From assembly GCA_011033025.1 (NCBI GenBank), contig WFMF01000215.1, positions 122,501-186,500 on the forward strand: DNA of 64,000 bases, read 5' to 3'. The position numbers and the translations under genes were made by a program. The stretch's first letter is position 1, and the number at the start of each line of letters is the position of its first letter. Under the pieces are notes generated by a model. It was not told the origin of the DNA and did not search any database. It saw nothing but the letters and a program-made list of their open reading frames with translations. Below, in pieces: positions 53,866 through 64,000 of this stretch. This DNA is from Beroe forskalii (lineage: Eukaryota; Ctenophora; Nuda; Beroida; Beroidae).

Positions 53866-56567
53866 CCCAGTGTCAGTTTTTTGACAATTTTGATGTTTAG
53901 AATATCATTTCTTGTGCTAGATGATCTGCTTAACATTAGTGTGATTTAACTTCTGAACAGAGTAGAGGCGAAACAGCGATTTGATAATATCGAGGAACTT
54001 CAATTAGAACTTCTAGTATAGTAACAAGAAATCTACCTGTAACATTAAATATTATCAATCACCGGTTATGTCCATCAATTTATGATTAAAATAAAATAGA
54101 AATAGATATAACAGCAAAATCATGGAGTTGTTCAAAAACTTTAATATAAACTCTTTTTTTCTTTTTTTTACCTTCTTTATTACCATTCATTGCTTCTCAG
54201 AATCTGTAATATTTTCCTTTATCATGTTTAAATATGAAATATTTATTAACTCAGGATCTGTAAGTTATCTTTCATTCTTTCACAGATTGCAGATGGAGAT
54301 TTCAGAATTTCATAGAAGTGTCCGATCACAGGGATATCGCTAATGAAGTCGAACGTATCCTGTGCTTTACGTCAAGACTATACGTCATACGTCTTACGGG
54401 GTTATGTCGGATTGTGGCCATTTCTTGGCAATTTATTGAACTTAAATTGTTTGCTACAGTTAACTGTTCACTTCCATTTTGGCTCTTGCATACAGCCGTA
54501 AGAAGATGACAGTCATGTCTTCTTTGCAGCAGTAAAATTCTTCCTCTTGACTGCTCCTCTCCAAACCTGATATCTGGGACCTTGTTGCCCTAAAAATGTT
54601 GTCACTTTCAATCAAAGCCTGGTAAAAGTTCTCATTTAGTACTCACTGTGTCTCCACTGTAAGTCTATTGACGATCTTTGGGGTTTAAAATCTCATTTCT
54701 TGTGCTAGATACTTTTCTAATGGAAACTCACGTACTTACTCGGCGCATTCACGTACTTACTCGGCGCCTTGTCACTTTCACTCAAACCTCTTCAGGCAGG
54801 CCTCTTCCTTTTCTAGGCTTGTTGCCAAGATCTTGCCCCCTTTCTGCCTCCACCTACGTCTGTAGATGGCTCGACTGCCTCTCTCGGCCAGTGATGATGA
54901 GAATCTGGGTTGTTTCCAGATTCCCTGGAACTCCCAGGCTGGTCAGATATCCTGATAGTGCCCGAGTCTTTGAGCAGGCGTATCATTATTCATGGGCCAT
55001 AGCAGCTGTGGGCATTCTAATCTCAATCATCGCACTATCATTGTATCATGAAACAATATCGATTTACTTTTAATTTTCTTCAAGTATTCAAGTTTATTTC
55101 TGAGAAGGAAAAAAGAATAATTTATTAGTTCTATCTATTAACTACCTATACACTTTCCTGAGCTGATCCAGGTATGTTAGTTGTGCTTTTGGGTCAGTTC
55201 TGATGATCCATTGTTCGGAGTTCTCACTTATGTTTTCTCTGTCTGTTGGTTCACGATTTTGGGTATCTCTAAAATCCCATCTCTTGAGCTATATAAGAAG
55301 CTTTCTTTCTTGGCTCATTATGTTCTCGCAGTCGTGTAGAAATTTGGGAATCTTGGAAGTTGGAAACAAAAACATCTCAAAGATTCGCTTCCCGGACTTG
55401 CTGATTGTCTGGATATGCTTTCTTAGCCAAATAATTAGAGTTTTTGAGTAAAACTCATCACATATTGACATTCTCATGTCATTCTTGAAGAATTTCAAGG
55501 TAACTTAGCTTTGTAGTCCTCTCGGTTTTTGGCTTCAGCCCAACTTTGGGGGCAAGATTTCCAATTGATATAGTGATGTTTCCCCTAGATGCCTTTCGTG
55601 AAATTCAAGTTATCATCAAAGGAGAATATGTGGAAATCGTTTGTTGGTTATTTGGTTTATGCGTTAAAGCGCCTCAATTAAGTACTCAACTCTATAGAGT
55701 ATAGAGAGATTAAAAATGTGAGGAACTCTGATAGATTGAAGACATTAGCCCAGCTGAGCTCGATGTCAATATGTCTTACCTCCTAGACAGTACAGATGTA
55801 GGGTTTCTAGACTTTCAAGGGTATCTGTAACATTTCTTAGTTATCCTGGGGATGTCAATTGTCAGGGTACCGGTGACAGGGTTCCGGTGTCATGTTACCT
55901 GGAACTGGTGTCAGCTGGGTAGACGGCGTAAGGAGGCTCCATGAGGGGAGCAGTCTTTCTTTCATTTATCAGATTCTAAGAACCGTGCAATAAAAGGACA
56001 TTATCAAATTCAACTAAAACAAGTGAGGTTGATAACAGGATTGATTATAGGAAATGGAAATGAAAGTTTAAACTAGCATGTATTTATAGGTATTTGTTCG
56101 TGATATATCGTATTGTATTCTTATCAGCTGAAATTTCGTTACATAATAATAATTTCGTTGGACATAGGGCGTTTTATATCGTATCCAATTTATACTGTAA
56201 ATCAGTAAAAGAAATATCGGGCATAGATCCGTTTGCCACTTTGTCCAGGCGCCAGTTTAATGCAGGTCTAGCGCCGGTTTAATGCAGGTCTAACGCCAGT
56301 CTAGTGCAGGTCATTTGTGCAGTGCTTATGTTGATGAAATCAAGTACAACAATTTTATACTCGGCAGGTTGAACAGTGTTTTGTAGATTAAAATACCAAA
56401 GTCCAAACAGAAGACGTGTTAAATATGTTAATATTGAATAACTCATATTTACATAATATTTAACTTAATTCGATATATGAAAATATTTTCATTCTAATGA
56501 TGTACAGTACAGATCACTTTACATTCATGTATCATGGAATACTTTATAATGCACTTCCTGTTTTCAG
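53866..56567. other. Region upstream of the first visible nucleoredoxin-like exon
   Basis: No exon recognised. TCATTTCTTGTGCTAGAT recurs at 53907 and 54693, the unit CACGTACTTACTCGGCGC occurs twice at 54729-54768, and a 22-bp repeat (GCGCCAGTTTAATGCAGGTC) has three diverged copies at 56249-56312. The promoter and N-terminal exon of the downstream gene may be here. Confidence 0.45.
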
Positions 56568-59500
56568 GAACTCAGTTCATTAACCAAGGTGAAGAAGTTA
56601 CTCTGGACATGGAGAACCTTCCTGAGGGCAAGCACATTGGAATCTACTTCTCTGCTCACTGGTTAGTTAGTAGCCTGTCCATCTCAGACTGCCCTCAATC
56701 CAAGCATAGAATGAAGTAAGGAAAGAAATGTGCCGTATATTCCACGCCTTGACCTCGTAAGTCTTGACCTTTAGGTGCTTTTGAAGACTCCTCGGCTGGA
56801 ATATGGGGGCTACGAAAGGGAAGCATTCAGGGCAGAGTGGTCTGAATTTCTTGGAAATGCCTACCTATTACATAACCATGCTCTACAATACTGATGGATA
56901 TCTAGCTTATTATCCCTGGCAGTAGTAGGCAATATCTCGCAAATCCTAGTAACCTTTAGCACGTGATTCAGGTCGCCATACACTAAGCATTATCAGGCCT
57001 CCCAGTGTTTATATCGATTATCTGTACAACTCCACATTGGAGATACACGCTCTGTACACGCTGGTTCCTCGTCACTAGCCCACCCCCACCAGAAGGTATC
57101 ATCAGATACAAATTACAATACAATGACATGTGTGCCTTGTCATTGTATTGCTGCGACACATTGTATTGCTGCGACACATTGTTTATATGCGGCGGCACTG
57201 ATCTGCCGTGCTGCTAAATGTATGGTACTTGTGACTGCCGTGTGAGGCATGGAAGCAATTTGTAGAAGAGAAGTAGGAAAGTAGTGACACATGTAGTGTT
57301 ATAGAGTGAAGAGTGTAACAAATGTCATAGGGTGACATGTGTCATTTCACATGATATGCCAAGAATGCAGTGTGATTCCTGGACATATTACGTTGTTTTT
57401 TATTGCTAATTGTTTCTGCGAATTGGCACCTCAGTGCTAAAAAGTTTACAGTATATGGGGTTTTCTTTCATAACTTCATTCGCCATCAGTTTCTGTCCAT
57501 GTCATCCAATGGCATCTGATGGTGATATGGCATCTGTTCATGGGGCGGTATTAGCCGTATAAGATGCAACAGATATTGATGATGTCCCTCCTATTCTGCA
57601 ATCTGTAGCAGATGTCTATGTAACTAGATCACTGACAGATTTAAACTGGTGCTAATGATAACTATTTAACTACTCGCTGTTTATTGGTGTTGGATAACAA
57701 ATAGCACCGCAGTTATAGACTATCAAAACACTGTTTAAAGACAATTGCAAAATCTACAATAGGTTTAAATTTTTTGACCCATTGAACTGTAATTAAAAAT
57801 GGAGAGATTAAAAAAAGTTTCTTGCCTTGTGATAAATCATAGAAATACCTATGACGAATTATCAACAATAACGGTAATGAGCTGTGAAAAGTATTCTTAT
57901 TTTAATAAATAGCGGCAGTACAGTATAGTTTCGAGACAGGAAATACGAGTTTGTTCTTAAATTGGCGTAATGGAAAGGTGAGGTGTGAAATGTGGGGGGG
58001 ATAAACTCGTGTTCTTCTGAAGTCATTGAGAATATCAATCAATACCACATTACTTTTATGGCTGTTGGGCTGTCTTTTGTTACGGTGTTAACTGTTACGA
58101 CCTTTTACAAGCGATGTTTTTGTCAGGTGCCCACCATGTAAGCAGTTTACCCCTAAACTCGCTGAGTTCTACAAGAAAATGAAGGCTCAGGACAGCGAAA
58201 AGTTCGAAATAATCTTCGCTTCCAGCGACAGAGATGACGAAGGCTTCACGTAAGTTTGTTCCAGTTCGAAATAATGCTCTAGTGTGTACTGTTAACTGTA
58301 CTTTATTGAAGTTGCTGCAGTTTGAACATAACTTAAAATCATTATATTATCGACCCAATTGAGTTTTTATCTAATAAATCAAGCTTAATAACTGCAAAAC
58401 TTGAAGAATTAAGACTCTTAAAAATCAACGAACTGATCAAGAACCTGTTAGGCTCAAAATCTTTTAACCTAGAAAAAACTGAGTGTATGTGTATTTTTCA
58501 AACTCCTCGATTCGGAATTACAACTGCCCCTTATCCCAATGTTAAAAAGATGCATGAAATCGTCACAATATGTTAACATCTGGACGATGTTGGGAACTTT
58601 TTTTTATTATTAAGTTATTACTAAAGTATTATGTAGCATAATATATACTCTCTTAATTTGAATATTTTCTGTTACAGTGAGAGTTCGGGCCTTTTAAAGC
58701 ATTCCTCGAATTCAGAGTTGCAATGGTTGAGGCTTGAGTGTGTGGTTCCCATCTCAATACTTGCATCTTCATACTGTGCATCATAGAGACAACAATTTAT
58801 CATGCTAAAATTTTTACGTAATGTAATCCGCCCCAATCTTAGCAACTAAAAAGAAATTTAAAACAGAACTTGGTTGGTGAGCATTTTCCAATCGGCACAT
58901 ATTGCAAAGTGCTCTCTTGTCCAGAACTGATTACTGTATAATATTACAAGATTCATCTTTTAAAAGTCATAAAAGATATGAACCGTTCATTTCTTGACGG
59001 GAAGACTCATAACATTCCATCTCCCCTTTCGTCTAGAGAGTATTACAAAGAAATGCCGTGGCTCGCTATTCCCTGGTCGGACAGACAACGTAAACAGGAC
59101 CTGTCTCAGAAATTCGGCGTTACAGGTGAAAATACCGGCTGTATTTGGAACAATTGCCATACCACATACATCATCAATAATAATGAAAAGGCTTGAATAG
59201 CAGAGGTTACAGGTTTCACTGATTTTGATTTCACCGTTTTCCACATTCCTAATATTTTGCCGTTTTCCTAAATTTCACTGCTTACAGGCATCCCTGCGCT
59301 GGTGATTCTAAACCACAAGCTGGAAGTTATTAACGACAACGCGAGGACACGATGTGGCAACGATCCTGAGGGCGTCGACTTCCCGTGGGGACCCCAGGTA
59401 GGGTTAGTAGTGGGTCAGTAATGGGTCAGTAGAGGGTCAGAAGGGGGTCAGTAGAGGGTCAGTAGGGGGTCAGTAGAGGGTCAGTAGGGAGTAAATAGTG

Positions 59501-62500
59501 GGTCAGTTGGGGGTCAGCAGGTGGTTAGCAGTGGCTGAGTAGGGGGTCATAATGGGTCAGTAATGGGTCAGTTGGGGGTCAGCAGGGGGTTAGTTGTGGA
59601 TCAGCAGTTGGTTAGTATTGGGTGAGTAGGGGAGTCAGTAGAGGGTCAGTACTGGGTCAGCAGGGGGTTAGTAGTGGGTCTTTAGGGGGTCAGTTGAGGG
59701 TCAGTAGCGGGTCAGTACTGGGTCAGTTGGGGGTCAGCAGGGGTTTGTAGTGGGTAAATAGGGGTTCAGTAGTGAGTCAGTTATGGGTCAGTAGAGGTTC
59801 AGTATTGCCTTGGGTCAGTAGACGGTCAGCAGAGGGTTAGTAGGGGATCAGAGGGGGGAAGGGTCAGTAGAGGGTCAGTAGGGGGTCAGTAGAGAGACAA
59901 TAGTGGGTCAGTAGAGTGTTATTAGGGGGTCAGTAAAGGGTCAGTAGGGGGTCGGTATTAGGTCAATAGAAGGTAGGGGTCAGAAGTGGGTCAGCATGGG
60001 GTCAGTCAGGGGTCAGCAGGGGAGGATTTATCAAAAAAATTCCTTTAAGCTCTTTAGGTAAACTTGTCTGCTTCTGGAGAAGAGAAGATGATCCCAAAAT
60101 AGCGAAAGAGATCCTAATTAAGTTTCAATTCGCGTAGTCCATTTCAAAAAGTGATGAGAATTTCGCAATTCTTCCACTACTCATCACCAAATTTAGTTTG
60201 ATTTTTCCAAATGTTTTAAATTTCTTTCCGGGGAAAAGAAATTTATCGTCGCTCTGGGCGTTATCCTACCTATGGGAAATAGATTTCAACTTAGAGATGT
60301 CAGTAGGGGGTCAGCAGAGGGTCAGATGGAGGTAACCAGGGGTCAGCAGGTGGTCAGTAAGGGTCAGTAAGTCAGTAGATGGTCAGTCAGGGCTCAGCGT
60401 CGGGGTAGCAGAGGGTCAGTGCAGTAGGGGGACAGCATGGGGTCAGCAAAGGGTCAGCAAGTATAATTGTCTTTAATTTGATGTTTGTGATTGGTCTCCC
60501 TGTCATAATGGCCAACGCTGTGTTAGATGTATTGCCCAGTTGAAATAGAAAAAAAGGTGCTAATATGCCTCAATAGCAAATGATGGGCATTCTGACGACA
60601 ATTAACGTCACCATTTCTAAACTATTCTCACGAGAAATAGGTGGTTATTTTCAACAATCTTTCAGCACGCACAATGTCAATGTCGTCATTGCGACCGCTT
60701 GCTTATTCTGTGCGTACTTTCGGTGACATGATCTCTGACTGTTCTATATCGTCAATCCACCACTTTATAAGACCGTGACTATGACTCGTGGTTACAACGA
60801 TAATTACTCACAGCTATCAAGTTGTGGCTGTACACTGAACTCACTGAACTGTTTATAGTGTACCTTTCTTTATTGAAAAGCACACATCATCTCTATCATA
60901 ATACGTCCACTTTGTACTGCGTTTTTATTTTCTGTAGGTACCGTGTTTTCTGATTGTTCTCACACCTGCCACACGATTAACTCATGCAAAGAGATGATAT
61001 TGGAGAATACAATGCCGATGATCTCACTCACTGGGAAATATAAAAGACGCCTTCCACCTGCTATCAAATAACATGTGGTTGTGATGACGTCATGATCATA
61101 ACTTGAAGTAGGAAGTTGCTGACGTCACCCGCCTATCATTTCACGCGCATATTCGTAGCTGGTGTCTTCGTGACTTTACTTGCTTGGCGACTTGGATGAC
61201 GTTATCTTTTACATTGTGAGGAGGATTCATATTGAGAGGAGGATAATAATGCACTAGATTTTATTTGGCATCTATAATCTATTCATTTTACTGGTTATCA
61301 AGTCATCAATTCATCAATGATAACACCAATTACAATATGGTTGTTTTCAGACCTCTTCACACCAATTTCACACTATGATAGCATGATATTCTAGAGCGAC
61401 TGATTTTAGCGAGGTTCATGTGTTTTTTGCATTACTATATTCGTCTGGTGCTTCATCATTGTTAACTGCAGTGGTTAATAGCAAGAGGTTAATAGCAGGA
61501 GGTTAACTGCAGTGGTTTATAGCAAGAGGTTAATAGCAGGAGGTTAACTGCAGTGGTTAATAGCAGGAGGTTAATAGCTGGAATAGATGAATAGATACAG
61601 GGCCGTAAATCGAAAAAAACGGGCCAAAAACATTTACAAATTATTTTACAAGCAAAAACTAAAACAAACATTTGAAATCTGGTACTAATAAGTTATCGCC
61701 CATATTAAGATCAAGGTCAGTCACCTTCCACGCTCGCTGAATAAATGTACCTACTTCTCAGTCCCTCTGTTCCTCTTAGCGACTCAAGCGTGGTCCTGAG
61801 GAGTGTGAATCTAAGACGTTTCCTGATGAAGTTCATGACTGAGCTGTAGGTCTCTAAGTTTCTCCTCGTTTCTCTATGAGCTATGTAGTATCCAATTCTT
61901 TATTATTCTAGCAGGCCCAAGTATAGTAGAGCATTTGGCATCACATTCCAGGCAATACCAGGAGCTCCTACACATATTTGGCTAATTTGCTAACTAACCT
62001 GGGTTATTACCTTATTATTACCTTACAATGAATGCTCAGTGTACAAATACCGACTCCAAGTAATTAGGTGATTAGCCTGGTAATGTAGCGGTAATTGGAG
62101 CCACATTGGCGCTATTGTAAAGATTCTCTGCTTCTTGTAGTCGGCAGTGGTGACTCTCCTAACTCCTTGCTTAGAATGGTGAATTGTTAGCACTGACTTA
62201 GGAACGTTATGAATAATGATATCAGGGCATGCAAAATATTTCCTGGGTATGCAATGTAGGTATAGTTTGCAGACCCTTTGGTTGTATCAATGTAGTGAGC
62301 CGCCTACCTTTGGATCACGGGGAATTGTGGAGCTATAATAACTGTGAATGTTGTGATGTGTTCTACCCCTCACTATAATTGCTTGATTAACATCTTACAT
62401 CCGAGCAAGGCGCATCTCTCATAGGGAGTGTAATCTGCGGGCTGAGTAGTAGAGTAGTTCTCATCTGCTCCAAATAGACAGGGGAGGCTGTAAGTGTATT

Positions 62501-64000
62501 TACTGTCCCCTGTGTAAGTTTTCCAAAAATATCGTAAAAAAGTAAAAAGGGAGGGGGTCTATTTGAGAATTGAGACTAAAGAATACCTAGGTCGTTGTCT
62601 GATTAGCGATTATACAACCTGCATAATAAACGATAATAGACTAGGGAGGGGGGGCCTAGACTATTCAAAGCTTGATCGGATGGCTCAGTGCGTACTGAAA
62701 ATTTTGGTAAATTACCCCTTGCTAGTCAACGTCAAGTTTGTGATGAAATTGTGAGCGTTCTTCCAAGCGATTGAATTCACTGTTCGAAGTAACTTGAGAA
62801 CCTTTGTGCAGTAATGTGATATCACTATTTACATTAGAGCTACCTACACGCCTACATACTGTGGAGCGTAGGATTATTGCACACTCCTAATGTGTTTACT
62901 CTGTGTGAAGAGAGGAAACCACGCGCGGGACAAAAGGTGGTTTAAAGGTATCAAATGGATCAAACAGGGTGAGTAGAAGTTCACCAGGGTCAGCAAGAGT
63001 TTATTAGGGTCACCCAGGGACGGTAAGTCAGAGGGTTTCACCATGGGATGATGGGGTCACCCAGGGTCAGTAGGAGTTCACCATGGTGTCACCAGGGTCA
63101 GTAGGAGTTCACCATGGTGTCACCAGGGTCAGTAGGAGTTTACCAGGGTCACCCAAGGTCAGTAGGGGATCACTGGTATACTTTCATACAACCCTTACTA
63201 TATTACGCTGTAATGATGACGACATCAACTCACGGCAGTGCGCTACGATGATGACTTCTAAACTGCCTATAGTTGCACATAGTACATTCTACACATTCAT
63301 GAATCATGCGTGTTTACATTCCACATCTTCAAGTGAACATGTTCTAAGTTTTGTTTACTTTAATGAGCGCTTCTAACTCATTAGTTTATTAAGACAGGCG
63401 CTAAAACAAGCTGTAGTCTGTCATCACCCAATAGCTGGAGAGTTTGTAGCTTTAAATTACGTATCTAAACCTTTAAGTGAGTCTTGGGTTTGAAATTTAA
63501 CGAAACTTGCGGCTTTGTGTAAATCAGCGTTTTAGTGGTGTAATCAAAGAGAACATATTCTACACCACTAAACGCAGGTACAGGTCCTATGATGCCCATT
63601 AATAAGTTAATACTTTCAAAGTGTTCGTGTTTCTGTCTGTCTATGGGCGCTTCCCAGGACCTGTACAGTATACAGAGTACCTGAGTGCAAGGTACTCTGT
63701 ATAGGTAGATAATTACAAACTCAACGTCATCCCAAAACTCTACAAACGTAAAACTTTAAAAGTTCGGTTAACAATCCCCTCTGTCGACGTCTCTTCCCCC
63801 CCTTAAACCACCCCCTCTTTTTGCTAACATCCCCTCCCTTTCAGCCGCTCATGAACCTAGACGAGGACCCCTCCAACATTAACGACTTCACCTCGCTCTA
63901 CTACGTGAAGTCTGGAGAGTGCGAGTGCAGTGGCAAGAATGACACTAAACCAGGGTGTACGGCCTGCAACGGAGTCATGGACAAGATGAGGGAGTGTGGG
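56568..64000 (+). CDS. Nucleoredoxin-like thioredoxin-fold protein, partial
   Basis: Five exons with AG/GT borders and matching phases: 56568-56661, 58127-58249, 59037-59125, 59288-59397 and 63845 to beyond the window. Joined in phase they give KHIGIYFSAHW, the redox centre WCPPC followed by KQFTPKLAEFYKKM, then EIIFASSDRDDEGF, MPWLAIPW and a GIPALVIL cis-Pro turn, ending in VDFPWGPQ. This order is the nucleoredoxin/tryparedoxin thioredoxin domain, whose CPPC reduces disulfides; vertebrate nucleoredoxin regulates Wnt signalling through Dishevelled. The last visible exon adds a cysteine-rich stretch (GECECSGK, GCTACNG) not usual for the family. The N-terminal exon is not found, and the C-terminus lies outside the window. 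Confidence 0.87.
57140..57182 (+). repeat. Short tandem repeat in the first nucleoredoxin-like intron
   Basis: CATTGTATTGCTGCGACA is repeated twice in tandem. The rest of the 56662-58126 intron shows nothing notable. Confidence 0.7.
59400..60470 (+). repeat. GGGTCAGTAGG minisatellite
   Basis: Dozens of diverged units of GGGTCAGTAGAG / GGGTCAGTAGGG, period mostly 11-12 bp, interrupted at about 60030-60300 by unrelated sequence. It lies in the intron between the fourth and fifth visible nucleoredoxin-like exons. Each unit holds a GGGTCA nuclear-receptor half-site, and in the 11-bp form neighbouring half-sites are direct repeats spaced by 5. Runs of three or more G at short spacing also allow G-quadruplexes on the + strand. 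Confidence 0.88.
60471..63844 (+). other. Rest of the last visible nucleoredoxin-like intron
   Basis: No exon recognised. It contains a 51-bp tandem repeat at 61468-61580 (GTTAACTGCAGTGGTTAATAG and AGCAGGAG units, about 2.3 copies) and a second GGGTCA-bearing repeat at about 62960-63175 (GGGTCAGTAGGAGTTCACCA). The acceptor TTTCAG at 63844 opens the last exon. Confidence 0.6.

Noticed and set aside
53039..53949. Three long overlapping + strand ORFs (over 240 codons each)
   Set aside because: They are translations of the 41-bp minisatellite in its three frames, not genes.

Overview
This is a stretch of animal nuclear genome, not bacterial. Two split genes show clean GT/AG introns: a polypeptide GalNAc-transferase (GALNT) on the left and a nucleoredoxin-like thioredoxin on the right, both on the + strand. 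The spaces between them hold minisatellites, degenerate CCCTAA (telomere-type) repeats, a LINE-like retroelement with a PHD finger, and many small DNA transposons. The repeat load suggests a repeat-rich invertebrate, perhaps marine. The species cannot be fixed from the sequence.

Layout. 1-3.8 kb: no recognisable gene. 3.8-5.8 kb: five consecutive GALNT exons (membrane anchor, stem, start of the GT-A catalytic domain); later exons are not found. 5.8-7.8 kb: intron-like DNA with a minisatellite of tandem splice-acceptor-like units. 7.8-10.2 kb: a nest of two Harbinger-like MITEs (one complete, TAA target duplications) and at least five hAT-like foldback MITEs, most with 8-bp target duplications. 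11.5-13.3 kb: a 5'-truncated retroelement copy.

13.8-46.3 kb: one very large, old, interrupted inverted repeat. The left arm is about 13785-31285 and the right arm about 33432-46285, around a 2.1-kb unique centre. The arms diverge by substitutions and by private insertions whose empty sites survive in the other arm: a 3.6-kb PHD/RT retroelement with a 14-bp TSD (left), a 1.6-kb element with seven GTGCRTTACGTAAC motifs (left), a 2.9-kb palindromic element with a 6-bp TSD (right) and a 0.94-kb MITE composite with a 6-bp TSD (right). The arms carry broken protein-primed-type DNA polymerase B fragments, LINE reverse-transcriptase fragments, a small single-pass membrane protein (intact in the right arm only) and two unidentified ORFs kept in both arms.

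46.3-56.5 kb: mostly non-coding, with a polypurine tract, a 41-bp minisatellite and a few unrecognised candidate exons. 56.6-64 kb: five nucleoredoxin-like exons, with GGGTCA-rich minisatellites in the last intron; the gene runs off the window.

Most interesting items: (1) a short element present twice (13381-13448, 22836-22905) that folds as a pseudoknot with compensatory changes in two helices; (2) foldback MITEs whose hairpins repeatedly use GNA triloops and CGA/GAG tandem G.A steps, known as very stable DNA folds; (3) the giant inverted repeat with its filled/empty insertion sites; (4) a tandemly copied 3' splice site that would keep the GALNT frame open.
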